64,000 nt of DNA from Bacteroidaceae bacterium (lineage in GTDB: Bacteria; Bacteroidota; Bacteroidia; Bacteroidales; Bacteroidaceae), in NCBI GenBank assembly GCA_900771425.1, contig CAAGNV010000065.1, positions 46,938 through 110,937 of the forward strand. Reading direction: 5' to 3'. Both the position numbers and the translations under genes were made by a program. This document shows positions 50,518 through 57,289 of this stretch, piece by piece. Every line of letters starts with the position of its first letter. Positions within the stretch are counted from its first letter, which is position 1. The notes beneath the pieces were generated by a model. It did not search any database and had not been told where the DNA came from. It saw only the letters and a program-made list of their open reading frames with translations.

Positions 50518-51489
50518 ATGTCCACTCCCTACTTTAATAAAGGAGACAGAAGGATAATAATAATCTTATCGACGATAGCAGTAACTGTGTTTGCTGCTAT
50601 CGTTTTGTTTGGTTTAGACAGAAGGGGAAAGGAACAACGGAACGATACGGAACAACAAAACACGGCACAGGCACCAGTCAAGGAGAGGCAGCACAATACT
50701 GACGGCATCGACACACCCTTGAAGGAGAACGATGGAGTTGGAGAAGGACTTCGACCTTTTGACCCCAATACCGTAGATTCCGTCACACTCATCCACAACG
50801 GGCTGCGTCCCTATCAAGCACATGCCCTACTCCGCTACCGCCAAGCAGGAGCCGTCTTCCGCAAGCCACTCGACATAGCACGCCTCAACTGCCTTGAGGA
50901 CGAAGACATCGACCGCCTGCTGCCACTCATCCGTATCAGCAAGCAATATTCGGAGCGAAGGACAAAATACCCTATCGGAGCGTCATACGAAGCCCCAAAT
51001 AGCCAGTATGCCACAAGTCATTCAGCTTCTGGTCATCATGTCTCCCCTCGGGGAGATGTAGAGGGTGCAGGAAAGGAACCACGTACATCCAAGTTCACCA
51101 CCCTTACCCCTGTTGACATCAACACAGCCGACACCACACTGCTGAAGCGCATACCAGGCATCGGTTCATACACAGCCAGCAAGATAGTCAAGATGCGCAC
51201 ACAGCTCGGCGGCTATCACTCTGCCCAGCAGTTGCTTACCCTGACCAACCTATCAGCCGACCTACTTGAGTGGTTCGTCATCACCCCCACAAACCTAAGG
51301 CAAATAAACCTCAACACATCAACCTTCAACCAACTGCGCCAGCACCCGCACATCGGTTATGACCATGCCCGCGACCTTACCCGCTACATCCGCCTCTATG
51401 GCAAGATAAAGGACGAGCGACAACTGCGCTCCACCAACATCTTCTCCGACGACGAACTGCAGTTGCTGCTGCCATACGTTGAATATTAA
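50518..51489 (+). CDS. ComEA-like helix-hairpin-helix protein
   Basis: A 323-aa protein with an N-terminal transmembrane helix (IIIILSTIAVTVFAAIVLFG, residues 13-32) and three helix-hairpin-helix units: around residues 80-145 (LIHNGLRPYQAHALLRYRQ), 200-240 (VDINTADTTLLKRIPGIGSY) and 270-320 (QINLNTSTFNQLRQHPHIGY). This is the pattern of ComEA, which binds incoming DNA during uptake. Whether the cell is competent is not shown. A linker (about residues 165-190) contains an intergenic-type palindrome, TCTCCCCTCGGGGAGA, in frame. Length is greater than typical ComEA. Confidence 0.8.
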   Translation: MSTPYFNKGDRRIIIILSTIAVTVFAAIVLFGLDRRGKEQRNDTEQQNTAQAPVKERQHNTDGIDTPLKENDGVGEGLRPFDPNTVDSVTLIHNGLRPYQAHALLRYRQAGAVFRKPLDIARLNCLEDEDIDRLLPLIRISKQYSERRTKYPIGASYEAPNSQYATSHSASGHHVSPRGDVEGAGKEPRTSKFTTLTPVDINTADTTLLKRIPGIGSYTASKIVKMRTQLGGYHSAQQLLTLTNLSADLLEWFVITPTNLRQINLNTSTFNQLRQHPHIGYDHARDLTRYIRLYGKIKDERQLRSTNIFSDDELQLLLPYVEY

Positions 51490-51548
51490 AAGTCCCCTGC
51501 CGACTCCCCCAAGGGGGATAGAATATAGAACAAGGATCACTAATCCCT

Positions 51549-51580
51549 AAAAAAAAGGCCGGTCCTCAACAAGACCAGCC
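51549..51580 (-). terminator. Terminator of the sigma-factor operon
   Basis: Minus strand: arms GGCTGGTC (51580-51573) and GACCGGCC (51564-51557) with one G-T pair, then eight T. It follows the membrane-protein gene that ends at 51631. Confidence 0.75.
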
Positions 51581-51630
51581 AAGCAGAAAAAGTATTTACC
51601 AAATTATTGTAATAAAAATCAGATGTATGC

Positions 51631-52200
51631 TTAATCTTCAATCTGACGGATTATGTCGTCACATGCCTTGCGGTTACGATAAGTCATGTAGAGTCCGATG
51701 ATGAGACCTATCACGAGTCCGATAACCGATGCAGTTATCATTATGGTGACTACTTCTTCAGCCAATGCCTGCTGCATCTGGAAGGCAAGGAGTCCGAACC
51801 ACGCAAGACCTGCCGGAATGCCGACGATGGTCCACTGCATGTAACGGTGCTTCAGTTGTTTCATGGTCTTGGCTACGGACAGGAGGTCGTCGCTGTAAAG
51901 GTCTTGGCGGTTGAATGCACGGTGCATGAAGAAGTTGACAGCCATGCAACCTATCATCAGTACGATGGTGGCGATGATGAACCACCAGTCGAGACCTATC
52001 ATCCGGAATGATAACGAGCCGAAGATGATGACATAGAGTGCGCATATATATTCTATTGCCTGACTGCGGCGTATTGTCAACAGCCTTTGACGCATGCTGG
52101 CACGCAGCAATTTGTCGTTTATGATGTTTTCGCTTTCGAGTTTCTCCTTCAGAAGGGAAATCTGTTGGCGCATGTCTTCGAGTATGCTATTTTCTTCCAT
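51631..52200 (-). CDS. Coiled-coil membrane protein next to the ECF sigma factor
   Basis: A 189-aa protein: an N-terminal coiled-coil-like segment (residues 8-30, DMRQQISLLKEKLESENIIN) and four hydrophobic helices (about 48-64, 72-90, 122-142, 150-168), ending in a short polar tail. It does not resemble a classic anti-sigma factor with a zinc-binding or ASD domain, but the position directly after the sigma gene (78 bases) suggests it senses or controls that factor. Function not recognised from sequence. Confidence 0.6.
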   Translation of the reverse strand: MEENSILEDMRQQISLLKEKLESENIINDKLLRASMRQRLLTIRRSQAIEYICALYVIIFGSLSFRMIGLDWWFIIATIVLMIGCMAVNFFMHRAFNRQDLYSDDLLSVAKTMKQLKHRYMQWTIVGIPAGLAWFGLLAFQMQQALAEEVVTIMITASVIGLVIGLIIGLYMTYRNRKACDDIIRQIED

Positions 52201-52278
52201 GGTTATATTGTTTGTTTACTAAGTTAAACATTCATTTATAAGTGATTCGCGTGATGCTGACGTGTAAGGCAGCGAAGG

Positions 52279-52761
52279 CTAATGTGACGCCTTGAGCTGT
52301 TCCTTTATCCTGACGAGTTTCACCGACACGTTCTTTGCCGTTATGCCTATGATGGCACCGATTTCGTCGTAACTGAGGTTGTCGAGCCACAGCAGTACGA
52401 TAGCGCGGTCGATGGGTCCCAGACGGTGTATGCGGTCGTAGAGTTGCTTGATCTGCCGGGTGTCGCTGTCGTGGTCCTCAAAGAGGTTGATGTTCATGTC
52501 GAGCTCCACCTTCTTGCCCATCTTCTTTTTCTTGCGGTCGATTGAGATGCATGTGTTGAGTGCCACGCGGTAAACCCACGTGCCTACGGCGCTGTCGCCA
52601 CGGAACGACTGGTATCCGTTCCAGAGGTTGATGAGGACTTCCTGGAAGAGGTCGTTCACCTCGTCGTCGTCGTTCGAGAACATGTAGCACACCGTGTAGA
52701 TGTTGCTCCTTTGCTCGCGTACCAGCCTTGCAAATGCCTTGTCTAAGTTCGTTTCAGCCAT
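52279..52761 (-). CDS. ECF-type RNA polymerase sigma factor
   Basis: A 160-aa group IV sigma factor with region 2 (VNDLFQEVLINLWNGYQSFR, about residues 35-55, then GTWVYRVALNTCISIDRKKK) and region 4 with a helix-turn-helix (LSYDEIGAIIGITAKNVSVK, about residues 127-146). Directs RNA polymerase to its own promoters; the target is unknown. It has a -7 box of its own about 140 bases upstream and is followed by a membrane protein. Confidence 0.9.
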   Translation of the reverse strand: MAETNLDKAFARLVREQRSNIYTVCYMFSNDDDEVNDLFQEVLINLWNGYQSFRGDSAVGTWVYRVALNTCISIDRKKKKMGKKVELDMNINLFEDHDSDTRQIKQLYDRIHRLGPIDRAIVLLWLDNLSYDEIGAIIGITAKNVSVKLVRIKEQLKASH

Positions 52762-52897
52762 TTGTGTTTCGTTTTTTTACATTTGCTTTTGTCCTTTAGA
52801 CGCAATAAAGCTGCTAAAACTACAAAAGAAACGATTATTTTTTAAAAATTTTTGTGTATTGTGTTATTGCGATTGTCCAATATCATGAAATACGATG

Positions 52898-52905
52898 CAA
52901 AGGTA
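52898..52905 (-). promoter_or_regulatory. -7 box of the sigma-factor operon
   Basis: TACCTTTG on the minus strand (read as CAAAGGTA) fits TAnnTTTG; about 135 bases of leader lie before the ATG at 52761. No clear -33 TTTG. Confidence 0.55.
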
Positions 52906-52990
52906 ATGATTATCCTTAATATAATAGGTATAAAACGCATAAAAAAATAAGCAAGGAGATTTTGACGGCGATATGAGACAAGGACAAGAG

Positions 52991-53273
52991 TGCATAAATA
53001 TGCAACAAATGCATAATTATGCATGAGGACTTTATCCGAAAAAGGGCAAGCATGAGGGCGAAAATGCATTTTCGTATATACCTGATAATCATACCAGTTA
53101 GATGTAGGCAAAAAATGCAGCCATATCTTCGGGCCATAAGAACCAAATCTTATCGCCATAAGAACCAAATCTTATCGGCCGAAGATTTGGTTCTTCAGAC
53201 GGTAAGATTTGACTGCGTTTTTCAGCAGGAGCAGTTGCACGTGCGAAAAGGGGTGAAAATGCATAAATATGCA
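52991..53273 (+). repeat. Phased intergenic element, copy 5 (full, 283 bp)
   Basis: Left box TGCATAAATATGCA 52991-53004, perfect palindrome ATGCATAATTATGCAT 53009-53024, TGATAATCA 53083-53091. Units start at 53116, 53138, 53160, 53182 and 53204, and the right box is at 53260-53273. It is the cleanest copy in plus orientation: units forward, forward, inverted, then an outer AAGATTTGAC unit. Confidence 0.9.
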
Positions 53274-53320
53274 ACTGGTCGTATAGGTACTGGTAGATGC
53301 TTTCGAGGCTTGGACAGATG

Positions 53321-53764
53321 TCACAAATCCACCGTCGGTGCGGTGACGAACGAGACCTTGCCGTGACGGATAGGGAATACGACGTCGTAGCGGCTCTTGA
53401 CCTTCTTCTTGCCACGTTTGGCAGGTTTGAACTTCAACAGTTTCACTACCCGCACAGCCTCGTCGTCGAGGTCACGGTCGAGGTGCTGCAGTATCTCGGT
53501 CTCAGTGACCTTGCCCTTCTCGTTGATGAGGCATGCCACGACGATGCGCCCCGACACTGATGCCTTGCCCGGGACATATTCGAAGTGTTTCTTAATGAAC
53601 TCGTTGACTCCCGCTGACCCGTTCTTGAACTTAGGCTTGGTTATGGGTTCCTGAGGTTCCTGACGGCGCTCGACATACGGACGTTCAAAACCGAAATTGA
53701 ATATCTGAGCCTCTGCCGTCGCTGCGAAGCAGGCAAGGAGGACTGACAGTACGATTGATTTCAT
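53321..53764 (-). CDS. Exported TonB C-terminal-domain protein
   Basis: A 147-aa protein: signal peptide MKSIVLSVLLACFAATAEAQ, then a TonB-like C-terminal domain (GRIVVACLINEKGKVTETEI, RDLDDEAVRVVKLLKFKPAK). Small free TonB-domain proteins of this kind are common in Bacteroidales; they may act as periplasmic partners of energy transducers. There is no transmembrane anchor other than the signal peptide. A -7 box abuts the ATG, so the mRNA may be leaderless. Confidence 0.8.
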   Translation of the reverse strand: MKSIVLSVLLACFAATAEAQIFNFGFERPYVERRQEPQEPITKPKFKNGSAGVNEFIKKHFEYVPGKASVSGRIVVACLINEKGKVTETEILQHLDRDLDDEAVRVVKLLKFKPAKRGKKKVKSRYDVVFPIRHGKVSFVTAPTVDL

Positions 53765-53768
53765 GGCG

Positions 53769-53776
53769 CAAATATA
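53769..53776 (-). promoter_or_regulatory. -7 box abutting the TonB-domain gene
   Basis: TATATTTG on the minus strand followed by CGCC and the ATG (53764-53762). Transcription would begin at or next to the start codon. Confidence 0.5.
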
Positions 53777-53832
53777 GGAAAAGTAATTGTTTCAGAAGAA
53801 CAAAAACAGCAAAAAGTGAGTATTATACGAAA

Positions 53833-53870
53833 TAATTCGTAATTCGTAATTCGTAATTCGTAATTATTTA
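53833..53870. repeat. TAATTCG tandem words upstream of purH
   Basis: Four copies of TAATTCG-like words in a row (period 8), then TAATTATTTA, directly abutting the purH promoter. Confidence 0.7.
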
Positions 53871-53871
53871 C

Positions 53872-53879
53872 TAACTTTG
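53872..53879 (+). promoter_or_regulatory. -7 box of purH
   Basis: TAACTTTG followed by CACA; the ATG is at 53939, about 60 bases downstream. A -33 box was not recognised in the repeat tract in front. Confidence 0.6.
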
Positions 53880-53938
53880 CACACTCAATAGACAGAAATA
53901 AGTATTAAGCATTAGTTTTAATTTAATCATTCGAATCA

Positions 53939-54529
53939 ATGGATACAAAACAAATAAAGACTGCACTGGTGTCAGTGTACCACAAGGACGGACTCGACGA
54001 ACTGCTCGCAGAACTCAACAAGAACGGCGTGAAATTCCTCTCAACCGGAGGCACACAGGCATTCATCGAGAGTCTGGGCTACCCTTGCCAGAAGGTTGAG
54101 GAACTGACTACCTACCCTTCAATCCTCGGCGGACGCGTAAAGACACTCCACCCAAAAGTATTCGGAGGCATCCTCGGCCGCCGCGAACTGGAAAGCGACC
54201 AGCAGGAAATGGCCAAGTACGAGATTCCGGAGATTGACCTCGTCATCGTTGACCTCTACCCATTCGAGGAGACCGTGGCATCGACCAACGACGAGCCTAC
54301 CATCATCGAGAAAATCGACATAGGCGGCATCTCGCTCATACGTGCAGCAGCCAAGAACTTCAACGACGTGGTCATCGTGCCAAGCAAGGCAGAATACAAG
54401 CCACTGCTCGACATCGTCAAGGCACAGGGCGCAGCAACTACAAAGGCACAGCGCAAGCAGTTTGCCGAGCGCGCATTCGCCACAAGCTCGCACTACGACA
54501 CTGCCATCCACGAGTATTTCGCAAAGTAA
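53939..54529 (+). CDS. purH: IMP cyclohydrolase (N-terminal half of PurH only)
   Basis: Closes the ring of FAICAR to give IMP, the last step of purine synthesis. The 196-aa protein is the MGS-like cyclohydrolase domain: ALVSVYHKDGLDELLAELN, LSTGGTQAFIESLG, GRVKTLHPKVFGGILGRREL and DIGGISLIRAAAKNFNDVV. The usual enzyme (about 500 aa) continues with the AICAR formyltransferase domain, which is missing: the frame ends in an ordinary stop after HEYFAK and mreB follows 46 bases later. The formyltransferase must be encoded elsewhere (inference). Confidence 0.9.
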   Translation: MDTKQIKTALVSVYHKDGLDELLAELNKNGVKFLSTGGTQAFIESLGYPCQKVEELTTYPSILGGRVKTLHPKVFGGILGRRELESDQQEMAKYEIPEIDLVIVDLYPFEETVASTNDEPTIIEKIDIGGISLIRAAAKNFNDVVIVPSKAEYKPLLDIVKAQGAATTKAQRKQFAERAFATSSHYDTAIHEYFAK

Positions 54530-54575
54530 GAACCACGGTGCCAAAACATAAACCCTAAACCAAAAACAAAACATT

Positions 54576-55598
54576 ATGGGTCTTTTTTCTTTAACACAAG
54601 ACATTGCGATGGACCTTGGCACAGCCAACACCATCATCATCTGCAATGGCCGAATCGTAGTTGACGAACCATCGGTCGTTGCACTCGACAAGCATACCAA
54701 CAAGATGATCGAAGTAGGTATGAAAGCCAAGATGATGCACGAAAAAACCCATCCCGACATCCGCACATGCCGTCCGCTGAAGGACGGAGTCATCGCCGAC
54801 TTCAACGCCTGCGAACAGATGATGCGCGGACTCATCAAGAAAATCAGCACCAACAAATACTTCTTCACGCCATCACTCCGTATGGTCATCGGCGTACCTT
54901 CAGGCTCGACCGAAGTAGAACTCCGTGCCGTACGCGACAGCGCCGAACACTCAGGCGGACGCGACGTCTATCTCCTGTTCGAACCAATGGCAGCAGCCAT
55001 CGGTATCGGCCTCGACGTAGTGGCACCAGAAGGTAACATGGTAGTCGATATAGGCGGTGGTTCGACCGAAATCGCCGTCATCTCACTCGGCGGTATCGTC
55101 AGCAACAGCTCGATACGCGTAGCCGGCGACGAACTCACCTACGACATCCAGGAATACATGAGCCGACAGCACAACGTGAAAGTCGGCGAACGTATGGCCG
55201 AGCGTATCAAGATTCACGTCGGAGCAGCACTGACCGAACTGGCAGAAAACGCACCTGAAGACTACATCGTACACGGACCAAACCGTATCACGGCACTCCC
55301 TATGGAGATATCAGTATGCTATCAGGAAATCGCACACTGCATCGACAAGTCAGTAGCAAAAATCGAGACCGCTATCCTCTCAGCACTCGAACACACACCA
55401 CCTGAGATTTACGCCGACATCGTCAAGAACGGCATCTGGCTCACAGGCGGAGGAGCATTGCTCAGAGGACTCGACAAGCGTCTCACCGACAAGATTCACA
55501 TACCGTTCCACGTAGCAGAAGACCCGCTCCACAGTGTAGCCAAAGGTACAGGCAAGGCACTCAAGAACATTGCCAACTACCCATTCCTCATGCGATAA
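54576..55598 (+). CDS. mreB: Rod-shape actin homologue MreB
   Basis: Cytoskeletal ATPase that organises lateral cell-wall synthesis. The 340-aa protein has the actin-fold motifs: phosphate 1 DLGTANTIIICNGRIVVDEP (residues 10-29), phosphate 2 MVVDIGGGSTEIAVISLGGI and the adenosine motif GIWLTGGGALLRGLDKRL. First gene of the elongasome block; 46 bases after purH. Normal length. Confidence 0.97.
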   Translation: MGLFSLTQDIAMDLGTANTIIICNGRIVVDEPSVVALDKHTNKMIEVGMKAKMMHEKTHPDIRTCRPLKDGVIADFNACEQMMRGLIKKISTNKYFFTPSLRMVIGVPSGSTEVELRAVRDSAEHSGGRDVYLLFEPMAAAIGIGLDVVAPEGNMVVDIGGGSTEIAVISLGGIVSNSSIRVAGDELTYDIQEYMSRQHNVKVGERMAERIKIHVGAALTELAENAPEDYIVHGPNRITALPMEISVCYQEIAHCIDKSVAKIETAILSALEHTPPEIYADIVKNGIWLTGGGALLRGLDKRLTDKIHIPFHVAEDPLHSVAKGTGKALKNIANYPFLMR

Positions 55599-55642
55599 GA
55601 GGCACGCTAATACAGGAGAAGAGGAGAAAAACGAAATTTAGG

Positions 55643-55694
55643 AGTTAAGAAGTTAAGGAGCCAGGTAGATGCCTGACGACTTAACTTCTTAACT
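55643..55694. other. Perfect 15-bp inverted repeat between mreB and mreC
   Basis: Arms AGTTAAGAAGTTAAG (55643-55657) and CTTAACTTCTTAACT (55680-55694) with a 22-base spacer. The spacer also contains CTTAACT-type words. It may cut or stabilise mRNA between mreB and mreC; role inferred. Confidence 0.7.
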
Positions 55695-55757
55695 ACTTAA
55701 CTCCACAACCACTTCGCTCCTCACCTCCTCAGCTACTTAACTACTTCCCCTTAATTC

Positions 55758-56624
55758 ATGCAAAACCTACTCGACTTCATAGTAAAGTACAAGCACTGGT
55801 TCCTGTTCATACTGCTTGAATGCTTCAGCCTGTCGCTGATGTTCAACTTCAACAGCTACCAAGGCAGCGTGTTCTTTACCACAGCCAACTCCATGGTCGG
55901 AGGCATCTACTCCGCAGCCAACGGAGTGACCTCATACGTCAACCTCGGCGACGTCAATGCCAAGCTCGAAGCCGAAAACGAAGAACTGCGCGGACAAATC
56001 TACGAGATGAAGCGACAACTGGCAGAGCGCCATATCGACACCATGCAGTTCAACGGATTCAACCGTTCAGCATTCCGTTTCGTCGGGGCACGCGTCATCA
56101 ACGCCACACTGGGCAAAAGCAACAACACGCTCACCATCAACAAAGGCGAAAAAGACGGGATACGCCCGCAGATGGGCGTCATCTGCTCAAGCGGCGTAGT
56201 CGGCATCGTATATCTCACCAGCACACGCTACTCCATCGTCATACCACTCATCAACACCAACTCGAAAGTCAGCTGCCGACTGGGCAAGAGCAACTTCTTC
56301 GGAACACTGCAGTGGGAACACGGCGACCCAACCCGCGCACAGATGACAGGAGTACCACTGCACGCCAAGATAAAGCCAGGGCAGACAGTCGAGACCAACG
56401 GATTCTCCGACATCTTCCCTTCGGCAGTACCCATCGGCAAAGTCGAGAGTGCCAAGCCCGCACCCGACGGACTCTCGTACCTCATAACCCTGAAACTATC
56501 GACCGACTTCAACTCACTGCAGAACGTCAGCGTCATCACCAACTACTCACATGCCGAGCGACGCAAGCTGGAGCACGACGCCGACTCCACACTCGAAGCC
56601 ACCACCCCATCAGGATTCTATTAA
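55758..56624 (+). CDS. mreC: Rod-shape determining protein MreC
   Basis: Periplasmic partner of MreB that activates the PBP2/RodA synthase. The 288-aa product has one N-terminal transmembrane helix (HWFLFILLECFSLSLMFNFN, residues 12-31), a coiled-coil (DVNAKLEAENEELRGQIYEM) and the beta domain with GVVGIVYLTSTRYSIVIPLI and PGQTVETNGFSDIFPSAVPI. Normal length; second gene of the mre block. Confidence 0.94.
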   Translation: MQNLLDFIVKYKHWFLFILLECFSLSLMFNFNSYQGSVFFTTANSMVGGIYSAANGVTSYVNLGDVNAKLEAENEELRGQIYEMKRQLAERHIDTMQFNGFNRSAFRFVGARVINATLGKSNNTLTINKGEKDGIRPQMGVICSSGVVGIVYLTSTRYSIVIPLINTNSKVSCRLGKSNFFGTLQWEHGDPTRAQMTGVPLHAKIKPGQTVETNGFSDIFPSAVPIGKVESAKPAPDGLSYLITLKLSTDFNSLQNVSVITNYSHAERRKLEHDADSTLEATTPSGFY

Positions 56625-56707
56625 CCCACACACCCGTTTAACCCACACCCCGTTCCCCCAAAGTTCCTGACAGTACGTCTGTCAGGCCCTCAAAGCCACA
56701 ATTCACA

Positions 56708-57241
56708 ATGGGATACCCAACACTCCTCCGCATAGCCCGCATGGCAATACTCCTCATCGTACAACTGGCAATACTCAACCAGCTGCACCTCTTCGGATAT
56801 GCCACCCCACTGCTCATAGGCTACATGATCATCTGCTTCGACACCAACACGTCACACATCGCAGCACTGCTATGGGGATTCGCCATCGGCATCATCTTCG
56901 ACATGTTCACCAACACAGTAGGCATCGGTGCAGCCAGCCTCACCATACTCGCCATGGTACAGCCATACCTGCTGAAACTGTTCATGCCACGCGACGTCAA
57001 CGAGCAGTTCAAGCCGACCATACAGACACTCAGCTTGCAAAAATACACGTTCTACACACTCTCATGCATGGGAGTGCTCCACTTCTGCTTTTACCTTCTG
57101 CAAGCATTCACCATGTCGGGACTATGGCTCACCATCGGAGCCATGATAGGCGGCACGCTGCTTGCCTCACTGTTCGTCGTATGCATCGAATTCATCATCC
57201 ACAACAAGAAGGACGACAACGAAGCAATCAGCACTAAATAG
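56708..57241 (+). CDS. mreD: Rod-shape determining membrane protein MreD
   Basis: A 177-aa hydrophobic protein with five or six transmembrane helices, between mreC and the PBP2 gene; the location and size identify it as MreD. Segments such as YMIICFDTNTSHIAALLWGF and MFTNTVGIGAASLTILA fit the family. It helps position the elongation complex at the membrane. Confidence 0.85.
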   Translation: MGYPTLLRIARMAILLIVQLAILNQLHLFGYATPLLIGYMIICFDTNTSHIAALLWGFAIGIIFDMFTNTVGIGAASLTILAMVQPYLLKLFMPRDVNEQFKPTIQTLSLQKYTFYTLSCMGVLHFCFYLLQAFTMSGLWLTIGAMIGGTLLASLFVVCIEFIIHNKKDDNEAISTK

Positions 57242-57289
57242 CACACAGCCACCACTCCCATCAGGACAAACCATCCAAAAAGGAAAGAG

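Larger units (their letters stand above)
52762..53320. other. Intergenic region upstream of the sigma factor
   Basis: No gene. It holds the sigma promoter (52898-52905) and the phased element copy 5 (52991-53273). Confidence 0.7.

Noticed and set aside
54119..54889. 256-codon minus-strand frame across purH and mreB
   Set aside because: Shadow frame over two well-recognised genes.
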